NCBI GenBank assembly: GCA_024710355.1
Contig: JANJUX010000035.1
Span: 1-64,000 of the forward strand
Direction of reading: 5' to 3'
Length of the DNA: 64,000 nucleotides
Source: Candidatus Rifleibacteriota bacterium
Lineage (GTDB): Bacteria > Muiribacteriota > Ozemobacteria > Ozemobacterales > Ozemobacteraceae
Positions 1 to 7,415 of the stretch are shown here, piece after piece. A program made the translations under genes and the position numbers. Position 1 is the first letter of the stretch, and every line of letters begins with the position of its first letter. The notes beneath the pieces were generated by a model that was not told the origin of the DNA, did no database searches, and saw only the letters and a program-made list of their open reading frames with translations.

Positions 1-45
1 CTTGACTTGGCGACCAGTAAGCTTGAAAAGCGAAGTTTCCTTCAT
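1..45 (-). CDS. 5' end of an unidentified gene running off the left edge
   Basis: On the minus strand an ATG at 43-45 is preceded by a perfect GGAGG (51-55) with 5-nt spacing, and the frame stays open to the window edge, reading MKETSLFKLTGRQVK. Only 15 residues are visible, so no function can be given. The very good ribosome binding site is the reason for calling it. It also argues against using the ATG at 48 as the start of the divergent plus-strand gene. Confidence 0.45.
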   Translation of the reverse strand, partial: MKETSLFKLTGRQVK

Positions 46-188
46 AAATGCCTCCAAAAATGTCTCGCTTATCATGCTATAGCAGGAAGAATTCAAGTAC
101 AACCCCCTTTCTTACAAAATTCAGTACGCTTTTATATAACAGCTCGTCAGAAACTCTGAAAACTCTTTTTTGTTATTTGATCAAAGTC

Positions 189-692
189 ATGGAAGCAAAA
201 TATCAAGAAACTGTTTCCACTGATTGTAGAGCTGGCGAAGTAATTCTTTCTAGGATTGAGCAATATCAAGAGCTTTTAACAGAATCAGACAAGGTTTTAC
301 CTGATTCTGTTATTAAAAGATTCTCTTTAAATGTCAACGGCGCTGCTAATGGTAAAATAAAGACTAATTACCCAATTATCATTGATAAAATGTTGGTCGA
401 TTGTGCTGGTTCCAGCATCATTACAAATGTTTTGTTGGAAAATCCAAACCCCGATTACTTATTGTTTCAATCTTGTTTGAAGTCGCTGTTTCAAAGTAAA
501 AAAGAAATTTCAGAGCTCACTCAAATTGAAGTAAATAATCTTTTGGCCGGTGGTTATGACATTTTCTGTGCAGCAATTGAAAATAAAGATATTGTGCCTC
601 AAACTAATACTTCGGCCAATACCAAGTCTTTAAATGGTAAACTTTTTCCTGCCGCACTATTTTTGATCGTTGTTATATATTTTGCTTTTTAA
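189..692 (+). CDS. hypothetical AT-rich protein with C-terminal membrane anchor
   Basis: A 167-residue protein of no recognised family. The frame is open further upstream (to 48), but that part is serine/asparagine-rich, looks non-coding and overlaps the ribosome site of the divergent gene, so I start at the ATG at 189 (MEAKYQET). No good Shine-Dalgarno is visible at 189, so the start is uncertain. The last 16-18 residues (LFPAALFLIVVIYFAF) are hydrophobic and end the protein, suggesting a tail anchor with the bulk in the cytoplasm. Base use is much more AT-rich than the genes after 2.7 kb, which suggests acquired DNA. No operon partner in the same direction. Confidence 0.5.
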   Translation: MEAKYQETVSTDCRAGEVILSRIEQYQELLTESDKVLPDSVIKRFSLNVNGAANGKIKTNYPIIIDKMLVDCAGSSIITNVLLENPNPDYLLFQSCLKSLFQSKKEISELTQIEVNNLLAGGYDIFCAAIENKDIVPQTNTSANTKSLNGKLFPAALFLIVVIYFAF

Positions 693-881
693 AACTTTGT
701 CTTGTTATTGCGCGATGCGCTGAAACCACAACAATTGTTGCTTAAATCAGATCCGCCAGCAACTTCGACGACTGTGAGAAAACAAGGCCGAGCAGTATAT
801 GAATAAATTTCTGGTCTGAAGCCATTTAAAGCAGTTAGAATTGTTAGTGCATGCAAATTTCCGTATGGTGCCATGCCCCCT

Positions 882-1202
882 TTATTCAACAATCAGCTTT
901 GATAATAGCTCTAACTTTTGTAGGTAGGACGCCATGTGCTCTTTTCCCCGAGTTGGGTTGCAGCCATCGTTATATAGATATATTTTTTTGCAATCGCTGT
1001 TGCCATTGAATGAAATCTTCGTGATTTTTGCTTCAGTTAGCCCTTCGATGGTAACTAAAACCGGGTAATCATCATACTTAATGTGGCCAGAAGTCAGGAA
1101 GCCGACTGGTTTATAAGCCCTGTTTAAAATCGCGTAACGCCCATCAGCCTGTTGTTCTAAACAATACGGCATAAAGACAGATTGAATACTTTTTTTTGTC
1201 AT
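882..1202 (-). CDS. hypothetical protein, 106 aa
   Basis: A soluble-looking 106-residue protein with no recognised domain. The start is supported by AGGAG placed 6 nt upstream of the ATG at 1202. It lies 21 bp downstream of the broken repeat-lipoprotein gene on the same strand, so the two were probably co-transcribed. No signal peptide or membrane segment is visible. Composition is AT-rich like its neighbours. The 190 bp between its stop and the plus-strand gene ending at 692 contain an open frame (689-892, minus) with no ribosome site that I do not call. Confidence 0.6.
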   Translation of the reverse strand: MTKKSIQSVFMPYCLEQQADGRYAILNRAYKPVGFLTSGHIKYDDYPVLVTIEGLTEAKITKISFNGNSDCKKIYLYNDGCNPTRGKEHMASYLQKLELLSKLIVE

Positions 1203-1223
1203 AAACTCTCCTGTGCTAAGGCT

Positions 1224-2153
1224 TTAATTATCAGTGTTGATTAATAAGTTTTTTGGGTTGCCATGCGTTGTGCATTTTAAAAAACCATGCCCTGACAAGT
1301 CACCATCAGAAACATAAATGCCAGGCGGATTTCCTGGGCATAAATATTTTTCAGGCTTTGCTTGAAGGTCTTTAAGATACTCTGTGCCAAGTTGCGACAT
1401 TGTTTTTTGATTGAATGTTTGTATCATAGCTGGATGGTCCAAGTTATACATCTCTATAGCACCAGTTAATACCCGCAAATTAGCATGGCAACGCTTGGTC
1501 ATTGCAGTTTCCAATGCTTGTTTATCATGAAATACAACTTCTGGTTCATTTTCAGCATTTACCAAAACACCCGCTTTAGTTTTTCTGTCTTTGTCATAAA
1601 ATTCTAGTCCGACCGTATTGTTGCTTAAAACAGATAAAGCAACTCTAGTCACCCCACTATCGTCGGCAAGCTGCAACACAGGACTTCCGTCAGCCCTCAA
1701 GCCGGCTGTGAGTCTTTGTTTTATATTTTTGTCATAAAACTCTATTGCTGAAGAACCGTCTTGATACATGGATATTAAATTTCTAACTTTGCCCGTTTCG
1801 TCTGCCATAGACATGACAGGCGTACCATCCTTTTTTTACCCTAGTGCTATTCTTGTTTTGCCTGTATTATCTGCTACTTCTAAGACCGGATCACCGCCAG
1901 ATGTTACTACTAATCCGCACTTGGGAAGACCTTTATCGTCACTTAATGTTAGAGAAGTTGATCCGTCAGGCATTGCGTGAAATGCGCCTCGACTTTTTCC
2001 TGTTGTGTCAACAATTTTAAGATGATTAACTTCGAGTGTCTGTATTTTTACAACATCCCCTGTTGCAATATTGCTCTGCTGTTGGCACCCCGTCAGGGTT
2101 AACTCGAATAGTGTAATAATGCCTATCGCCAAAATAAATCTAGTGTTGATCAC
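1224..2153 (-). pseudogene. repeat-type lipoprotein gene interrupted by an in-frame TAA
   Basis: Two open frames (2153 to 1836, then 1814 to 1224) are in the same reading frame and separated only by a TAA at 1836-1838. Read through, they give one ~308-residue protein. It starts with GTG at 2153 behind GAGG and has a lipoprotein signal with lipobox LTGC. About 25-residue repeats follow, of the form dGsp-l-laDd-GktR-al (for example DGSPVLQLADDSGVTRVAL), then a C-terminal segment without repeats. The stop falls inside a repeat, exactly where a GVKKDG-like turn is expected, and beside a run of seven A, a slippery tract. I read it as a recent nonsense or compensated indel event. Residual translation of the second part from ATG 1814 is possible. 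Function unknown; probably outer or inner membrane anchored. Confidence 0.6.
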
Positions 2154-2322
2154 ACTTTTATCCTCTGTTAAATGTTTTTGCTATACGACCACCTATGATA
2201 ACCCCTCTGTGCGTGGGTTATCAAGACTTTGTTCTTCGCGGCTAGAAACCCTTCTTTAAGTCATGTTTTGCTGTATTTATGACGATGAATTATAGAAAGA
2301 TTTATTGTTTTAGTGAGGCAAT

Positions 2323-2529
2323 ATGGCACTAACAAACTGTCCTGACTGTTCCCGTCCAGTTTCTGACCAGGCTACTATCTGCCTGAATTGCGGCAGACCT
2401 ATAAAGCAATCTTTGCTAAGTAAGCTCGCTATTCAAAGAAAATCCGGTTTTCTTCAATATCCTTCATCGATTCAAGAGCCTTGGCATTCGGAATCTTCAA
2501 CTCGAACGGAATTCTCTTTTCCAACTTGA
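2323..2529 (+). pseudogene. zinc-ribbon protein fragment
   Basis: The first ~30 residues form a clean N-terminal zinc ribbon with two CxxC pairs (CPDC and CLNC, then GRPI), as in many small membrane zinc-ribbon proteins. After about residue 36 the frame enters sequence antisense to the RelB-like gene on the other strand and loses protein character. I read it as a gene whose 3' part was removed by recombination at about 2430. The function of the intact gene is unknown. Confidence 0.5.
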
Positions 2530-2647
2530 CCCGATTTAAAAAAATCGTAATCGCTTCCGAAGCCGAAATGCCGATCTCTCGAAATATTCTTTCAACTTCG
2601 GCCTTAAGGTTCGGCTCAGCCCTGATTTGAATTAAAGCAGTTTTCAT
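2429..2647 (-). CDS. RelB/DinJ-type antitoxin, C-terminus lost, no toxin partner
   Basis: 72 residues from the ATG at 2647 (MKTALIQIRAEP), rather than the upstream ATG at 2680. The pattern of a short beta strand, then AEVERIFREIGISASEAI and TIFLNRV is the ribbon-helix-helix DNA-binding domain of RelB/DinJ antitoxins. In the family the protein continues about 15-20 residues past ...IEEN to bind the toxin. Here it stops four to six residues after that point with unrelated residues (IFFE). No toxin gene lies downstream, where the remnant of a zinc-ribbon gene sits in the opposite direction. It may still bind DNA but is probably an orphan or dead antitoxin. Confidence 0.6.
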   Translation of the reverse strand: MKTALIQIRAEPNLKAEVERIFREIGISASEAITIFLNRVKLEKRIPFELKIPNAKALESMKDIEENRIFFE

Positions 2648-2795
2648 AATTACCCCCACACTCTTAATTGTAATACACATGTATTACAACAGTAAGTAAA
2701 AAGCACCGAACCGTCACAAAATTATCAATACAGCCGCCGCCGGTGCAGCAAACTCATTGCCCAACGGCCACACAACCAGATTCTTGCCGGGGGAG

Positions 2796-3626
2796 TCAGA
2801 AAAGCAGCGGTTGCATTACGGGTTTTGGCGGGAAAACGCCGACTATGACGAACGGGTTTGGACTTTTTCGCAGGTGGAATTCTCTGGTGGTGCCGAGAAA
2901 GAGATACAGATCTTTTGTTAAGGCGAAATCGTCGTAGTATTTTTTCTTCACATCGGCCAGCGCTTCTTTTTCGCTTTTTTTCCTGTCGAGGCAGTTCCAG
3001 AACAGGGCACCGATTTCCCAGTCTTCGATCATGAGGCGGCTTTCAAGCCCTTCGCTATCACGAAATTTGTAATAAAACTTGTATGGCAGCTTGTTGACTG
3101 CCTCGAATGGGTTTTTGTCCTGAGCAAAAAGGTCGCCCTGGCGGTTGCGTGCTTCAATTTCAGCCAGTTTCTTTTTGTCCCATTCGCGTTCGACCGGTTC
3201 ATATTCGAACTCCAGAATTTTCTCTGGTTTGAATGTGCAAAGCGACATTTCCATAGCTCTAGCTTTTCTGATAATCTCGGTTTTACTTCTATAGACCTGC
3301 TTCGTTACAAGTTTTCGGCGTTCATGCCATTCGCCTGAAGCGTCAGTAACTATTTCAGAACCGGGAACGATTTTATTGTAATCGTAAATTTTGTAGCTTT
3401 CTGGCCGTGGATCTTCGGTATTCTTGAAGATTTCGGCAGTAATCCACTGATATTTTTTGTATTTGCCATTTTGATCGAGCATTCTGAAGGGCACCGGGTA
3501 AAGCCTGATCCAGTCACCTTCACGGGTAATGCCCGCTGTGCACACCAGTTCCAGGTATTTTGTCGACAGAGTCGGGTAAGTTTTTACCGTGATCAGAATA
3601 TCTTTCTTTTCTCTACAGGTGCTCAA
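2796..3626 (-). CDS. unknown partner protein of the DUF488 gene
   Basis: A 276-residue protein I do not recognise by name. It has an N-terminal strand-rich part (ILITVKTYPTLSTKYLELVC, then IRLYPVPFRML), a basic helical middle and a C-terminal IEDWEIGALFWNCL segment. It starts with TTG at 3624-3626 behind AGGAG at 9-nt spacing, and the start lies inside the last codons of the DUF488 gene (14-nt overlap), so the two are translationally coupled. The pairing implies a joint function. No membrane segment or signal peptide is visible. It could be a nucleic-acid or nucleotide-acting enzyme, but nothing in the sequence proves that. Confidence 0.7.
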   Translation of the reverse strand: MSTCREKKDILITVKTYPTLSTKYLELVCTAGITREGDWIRLYPVPFRMLDQNGKYKKYQWITAEIFKNTEDPRPESYKIYDYNKIVPGSEIVTDASGEWHERRKLVTKQVYRSKTEIIRKARAMEMSLCTFKPEKILEFEYEPVEREWDKKKLAEIEARNRQGDLFAQDKNPFEAVNKLPYKFYYKFRDSEGLESRLMIEDWEIGALFWNCLDRKKSEKEALADVKKKYYDDFALTKDLYLFLGTTREFHLRKSPNPFVIVGVFPPKPVMQPLLF

Positions 3627-4497
3627 CCTTCAGTTCTCCTCTGCAGGTGTTCTGCAATGCCGTTGTCAGTCTGTTTCTATGGCATCTGCTCAGATCTTTC
3701 TCAAAACAGGTAATCGCAACCCGTTGTTTATTTTCAAGCGTCTGTAAAATCAGCTGTTGAGATTTTCCGGTTATTGGAAGCACTTCTGTTTCATAAACGG
3801 CAAAAACAGCCTCATAGTCATCCTGTGTGTTGAGCTGCCGGCGTCGATCAGAATCGATGCCGAGTTCAGGCAAATGAACATAATCGATATCAAGACTTTC
3901 ACAGCATTTTTTCAGCGTTGTCTTTGAAAACCCATATTTCATGCTCAACGCATTTTTTCTTACATCGAACAGGGTTTTAACATTATGGCAAAGCAGCTGA
4001 TACAGATACTCATCGATACTTTTACCTTCATAGCCGATCGTGAAAAATGTCTTTTCGCGATTCTGCTTCTGCATCTCTTCGATAACCGCCAGTTCGGTTT
4101 TCGAAAGGAGTTTGTCAGCAATAAGGCTTCTGGTGGCAAACCTGGGGTAATTTATATAGGTGAACCTTATCAGTTCATCTGTTTCAAGATTATTGAACTG
4201 TGCAAAGAGCTTGTCAATGGCGCGGCGGTCTTCACTGTTTATTTCAGATAAGAAATGGCTGCCTGCCGAAACATGCCAGCTTTTTTCTGTTTCGTTGACC
4301 TGCCCGAGTTTCTTCATGACCGACAGATCGTAGTTTGCCTGAAAAGAAAAACAGCCGAATTTGTATGGCACAAAATCGAATTGCCGGCCTGAAGACCGCT
4401 GCATCAGCAGAAACAAAAGCTTCTGCAGGGCCATTTTGTCGAGACTTCCGTTGAAGCGCTCAATTAGAGCCAATATGCATTTTCTGCGGTAATACAT
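3613..4497 (-). CDS. two-domain protein: Panacea/DUF4065-like N-terminus and DUF488 C-terminus
   Basis: 294 residues. Residues ~1-75 (ALQKLLFLL, then FDFVPYKFGCFSFQANYDL) resemble the helical Panacea/DUF4065 fold, known as an exchangeable antitoxin domain. From ~150 the sequence is DUF488: FFTIGYEGKSIDEYL, LFDVRKNALSMKYGFSK, LPELGI and a C-terminal ITCFEKDLSRCHR, the conserved C-x-E...CHR signature. DUF488 has no settled biochemical role. The gene overlaps its downstream partner by 14 nt. The Panacea assignment is by pattern only. The context suggests a two-gene stress or defence module, which is inference. Confidence 0.75.
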   Translation of the reverse strand: MYYRRKCILALIERFNGSLDKMALQKLLFLLMQRSSGRQFDFVPYKFGCFSFQANYDLSVMKKLGQVNETEKSWHVSAGSHFLSEINSEDRRAIDKLFAQFNNLETDELIRFTYINYPRFATRSLIADKLLSKTELAVIEEMQKQNREKTFFTIGYEGKSIDEYLYQLLCHNVKTLFDVRKNALSMKYGFSKTTLKKCCESLDIDYVHLPELGIDSDRRRQLNTQDDYEAVFAVYETEVLPITGKSQQLILQTLENKQRVAITCFEKDLSRCHRNRLTTALQNTCRGELKVEHL

Positions 4498-4636
4498 CCT
4501 GTATCCCCTTATGGCTACATCTTATCACCAGAGATGAAGTTGCCGCAAACCGAAACTTTTGCGAACCAGGGCCGCTATTTTGGCGGCAGGCGGTGAACTG
4601 GTTTGAGCTGAATTGAAAGAATTCGGGTGAATTTTT

Positions 4637-5191
4637 TCAGCCCGGGTCGTCGCGGCCGTCGTCGCGGGCAAGGTAGCGAACCAGGCATGAATGAAAGAGA
4701 AACCATGATTGCCGGCTCATGCGGGCCAGCAGTTTTGCGTGCCTGCTCAGGCCTTCGCGTTCAACCGAGCACATCTGGGTGAAGTCGATAAAGTAGCCTC
4801 TGCCGGTATCCGTGCGCTGCCACACCGGCAGGTAAAACCTTTTGTAGGTTGAATATGAGTAGAAACCATTCTGAAGTTCTTCGGCCGTTTGTTCAGGCAC
4901 TTTTTCGACCGGGCAGATGTGGGTGTATTTAAAATCTCCGGTCTTCTTTGAAAAATCGCAGGTGTTTCCGGCAAAAAGCCACAAATTATCAGGGTTCGGA
5001 ATAAACGAAATTTCGCCATCAGCGTCGATGAACGGAAAGTCGGTTGCAAACTGGATAATGTCGCCCTGGCAGAAAAACGGCAGATCGCTCTGACAATAAA
5101 ATGTTTCAGAGAACCCCTTTTGCTCTCTAAGCCTGTTAATCTGCTTCTGCAGAGTGTCCGAGTCGTAGGCAGGGGGCCATCTGTCAGCCAT
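4637..5191 (-). CDS. hypothetical protein, third gene of TIGR04255 operon
   Basis: 184 residues, soluble, no recognised domain; rich in aromatic residues and cysteines in the first half (FSETFYCQSDLPFFCQGDII). The opening of the middle section (NPDNLWLFAGNTCDFSKK) suggests a beta-barrel type fold, but I cannot name it. It starts 8 bp after the stop of the preceding gene and is the last of three closely packed leftward genes, so it should share their job. A 139-bp gap without a gene separates it from the DUF488 unit. Confidence 0.6.
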   Translation of the reverse strand: MADRWPPAYDSDTLQKQINRLREQKGFSETFYCQSDLPFFCQGDIIQFATDFPFIDADGEISFIPNPDNLWLFAGNTCDFSKKTGDFKYTHICPVEKVPEQTAEELQNGFYSYSTYKRFYLPVWQRTDTGRGYFIDFTQMCSVEREGLSRHAKLLARMSRQSWFLFHSCLVRYLARDDGRDDPG

Positions 5192-5199
5192 GTTACACC

Positions 5200-5604
5200 T
5201 TAGCTGCGTCGTGAATGGAGTTTAACGGGTTTTTTCTTTATGGTCGCGAAAAAATCATCCATCTTCTTTTCAAGGTGCAGATCAACAGGAAGAGTAGGAA
5301 TTTCAGAAATCTGCCTGAAAGACTGCAGTAAATGCTGTTCTGAAAGATGGGGCATGAAAATATTGGCCGAAGCGTTTCCGAATGAGTCAAAGGAAGAATT
5401 CGTCTGAAAAGCACTCTGGCTGACAATGTGCGTTCTATTCAGCAATCCCTGCCTGATAATGTGCAGGCCGGTATTTTTTACATGCAGACCGGATTTCACG
5501 CTTGCTGCAAAGGCTTCAGGCCTGACAGCTGTCTGAGTGGAGCCTGGCCCTGAAAAGCCTGATTTAAGCAGATAGACTGGTTTTGAGCTGGAAAATTCTT
5601 TCAT
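5200..5604 (-). CDS. hypothetical protein, second gene of TIGR04255 operon
   Basis: 134 residues when started at the ATG at 5602-5604, which overlaps the TGA of the upstream gene as ATGA; this coupling decides the start over the upstream ATG at 5622. The sequence is low in charge and rich in Ser, Gln and His in its middle, with a basic C-terminus (KKKPVKLHSRRS). No domain is recognised. It may be a small partner or adaptor of the TIGR04255 protein. No signal peptide is visible. Confidence 0.6.
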   Translation of the reverse strand: MKEFSSSKPVYLLKSGFSGPGSTQTAVRPEAFAASVKSGLHVKNTGLHIIRQGLLNRTHIVSQSAFQTNSSFDSFGNASANIFMPHLSEQHLLQSFRQISEIPTLPVDLHLEKKMDDFFATIKKKPVKLHSRRS

Positions 5605-6326
5605 GGTGCATACTCCGGGCATAACTGCGCCAGAAAATCTTCGTTCAGCAGTGAGAAAAAATGTTCCTTGTCAATTTGATGGCAGGTTTCGATAGTCTGT
5701 AGAATCTGATCAGGGGTTGAGTTTTCCTGAAAATCAATAAATGAGTCGATGTCTATGATTGAGCCGCCAGAAGCCGTCTTTTCTTCGATAACCAGAGCAA
5801 TGTTGTTGGCAATCTGAAGGTTTGACGATATGCCGGACCGGTTAAGCTGGCAGCTGAATGCTTTTGGGATTTCGGCGAGTTCACGGTCTTGAAGGGAGAT
5901 CTTCATTTTTATTCTGGGGAAGATGTCGAATTTGAAATGGTCGATGTATCTGACGCCAACCCTGCAGAACCTTTTTTCTGTTTCGAGGCGGTTAAAATCG
6001 GCAAAGAGTTTTTTGAACTTCGCGAAGTATTTTTCCCAGCCGACGTAATCGCCGGGGTTCGAAAGAGATATAACCCTGGGGCCGAACCTGAGAACAAAAC
6101 CTTCTGATCGGGCCTGAAAATAAGGGCTGAATCTTAGATTCGGGTCATTCTGCTTGACTTCATCAGGCAATTGAGCCACGGGAAGCTTTTCGAACCTGGG
6201 AAAATCCGACCTGAACTGCCCAAAAAAGAGCCCAAAGATCGCGTCATCAGGAAGCCCTGTTTCAAAGCGTGTTTCAATGACGCTGTCTATGATCGGACAG
6301 GGAGAAATTCTAAGGGGCAGTTTCAT
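5601..6326 (-). CDS. TIGR04255 family protein
   Basis: About 241 residues from the ATG at 6326 (MKLPLRISPCPIIDSVIE). The start pattern P-I-x-x-x-x-E-x-R-F, the repeated FGPRVISLSNPGDYVGW turn and the central RVGVRYIDHF strand are the hallmarks of the sporadically distributed TIGR04255 family, usually 240-270 residues. The upstream frame extension to 6428 lacks this character. The family has no established biochemical role and often sits beside short unknown genes, as here. It is the first gene of a coupled three-gene operon (ATGA overlap with the next gene). A possible promoter, TTGGTT-N17-TATGGT, lies near 6400-6430. The 258 bp upstream hold nothing else I recognise. Confidence 0.75.
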   Translation of the reverse strand: MKLPLRISPCPIIDSVIETRFETGLPDDAIFGLFFGQFRSDFPRFEKLPVAQLPDEVKQNDPNLRFSPYFQARSEGFVLRFGPRVISLSNPGDYVGWEKYFAKFKKLFADFNRLETEKRFCRVGVRYIDHFKFDIFPRIKMKISLQDRELAEIPKAFSCQLNRSGISSNLQIANNIALVIEEKTASGGSIIDIDSFIDFQENSTPDQILQTIETCHQIDKEHFFSLLNEDFLAQLCPEYAP

Positions 6327-6584
6327 AATTTTTCTCAGCCTCGGAAAAACCTTAAAAGAACTCTGTTTGCAATCTTGTATCAACTCTAATATCCTAAATA
6401 CCATACTTGAAAAGCGCTTATCAACCAATTCTTTTAACCTGCAGGTTTAAATGAACAGCAAAACGCCTGCGTTTGATGGGCAGCCGGCTGAATCTTTTAT
6501 TCCTCAAACGATTGTTGCCAGCCGATTCCGGTGGAAAATTTTCTTTCCTGCTGTTTGAATATTCGGTTGGAAAAGATTTTGAAT

Positions 6585-7316
6585 TTAATTACCCGCTGGC
6601 AGGCCGTCGGCGAGCTGGTTTACTTTGTTGAGGAATATGCGGTTGAAGTCGGGGAGGGGGATCAGCGGGGCTTCGAGGGCCTGCTGCAGCTCGGCTGATA
6701 TGCGGCCGGTTTTGGCGGTTTCGCGGCCGGCCTGTTTTACCAGATTCAGGTAGCGGTCGATGTGTTCTGAGAATTCAGGCACGATGCCGGCCAGAAGGCC
6801 GCCGGCGCCGCGGTAAATTTCGCCGGCGAGTTCGAGGTGCATGTTGCGGCACAGGCGTCTGAAAAAGAGCCGCAGCACGTCGAAATGGGTCTGCTCGGGG
6901 TAACCACAATTACTTACCGCCACCAGTCTGGTGGGTTTCGGGTGACGGCGGCAGTGGCGGCTTTCGCCGTGTTCGTCGAATTCCCAGTGCGGGTCACCGG
7001 TTGTGATCAGGCGGTCGAGAAAGACTTTCAGCAGACCGGAAACATTATCGGTGTAGATGGGCGAAGCCAGAATCACCAGATCTGAGTTGATGAATTTTTC
7101 GGTCAGAGCGGCCATGTCGTCCTGAATTACGCATTTTCCGGGTGTTTTCTGCCAGCAGGCTTTGCAGGCAAGACAGGGCTGAATTTTATGATTGGCAAGT
7201 CTTATCTGTTCGGTTCTGGCGCCGGCTTCGGTCGCACCCTGCAAAAAAGCGTCGGCAATTATGGCCGTGTTCGAGGGGCCAGTTTTGTGAGTGCCGTTAA
7301 AAGCGGTGATGATCAT
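6585..7316 (-). CDS. flavodoxin-family NAD(P)H-dependent FMN oxidoreductase
   Basis: 243 residues from the ATG at 7316, fixed by AAAGGAG five nt upstream. The N-terminal MIITAFNGTHKTGPSNTAII is the phosphate-binding loop of the flavodoxin-like FMN reductase fold. CLACKACWQKTPGKCVIQDD is the cysteine-rich segment of the iron-sulfur flavoprotein / multimeric flavodoxin family, followed by ASPIYTDNVSGLLKVFLDR. The likely role is two-electron reduction of quinones, nitro compounds or a disulfide-type substrate in the cytoplasm. A palindrome (7332-7350) between promoter and ribosome site matches the one at the TetR gene just upstream, so the TetR protein very likely represses it. The exact substrate is unknown. 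Confidence 0.85.
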   Translation of the reverse strand: MIITAFNGTHKTGPSNTAIIADAFLQGATEAGARTEQIRLANHKIQPCLACKACWQKTPGKCVIQDDMAALTEKFINSDLVILASPIYTDNVSGLLKVFLDRLITTGDPHWEFDEHGESRHCRRHPKPTRLVAVSNCGYPEQTHFDVLRLFFRRLCRNMHLELAGEIYRGAGGLLAGIVPEFSEHIDRYLNLVKQAGRETAKTGRISAELQQALEAPLIPLPDFNRIFLNKVNQLADGLPAGN

Positions 7317-7331
7317 AAAAACTCCTTTAAA

Positions 7332-7350
7332 AGTGAATGTCTTATTCACT
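7332..7350 (-). promoter_or_regulatory. TetR-type operator in front of the flavodoxin gene
   Basis: Perfect 7-bp inverted repeat AGTGAAT-gtctt-ATTCACT, 16 bp upstream of the flavodoxin start codon. It has the same arm sequence and the same 19-bp length as the palindrome at the tetR start (AATGAAT-ttatt-GTTCATT). It overlaps a weak possible -10 (TAAGAC, with TTGCCA 17 bp upstream). Confidence 0.7.
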
Positions 7351-7372
7351 AAAGAAAATTCTGGCAAAAAAA

Positions 7373-7414
7373 ATCAGACCAAAGCAATCAGACCAAAGCG
7401 ATCAGACCAGAGAA
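7373..7414. repeat. three 14-bp tandem repeats
   Basis: Three head-to-tail copies: ATCAGACCAAAGCA, ATCAGACCAAAGCG and a more divergent ATCAGACCAGAGAA. They begin just upstream of the probable flavodoxin promoter and end 1 bp before the tetR stop codon. Too short and too few for CRISPR; they may be binding sites or replication slippage. Confidence 0.7.
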
Positions 7415-7415
7415 A

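Noticed and set aside
689..892. Open frame of 67 codons on the minus strand between two AT-rich genes
   Set aside because: No ribosome site, starts inside the 3' end of the neighbouring gene and has no protein-like pattern. I also looked for an integron attC site here, since a TAACAATT-type core is present, but no matching partner arm was found and the neighbouring genes are convergent.
7373..7414. Tandem repeats considered as a mini CRISPR array
   Set aside because: Copies are 14 bp and directly adjacent with no spacers, and no cas gene is present.
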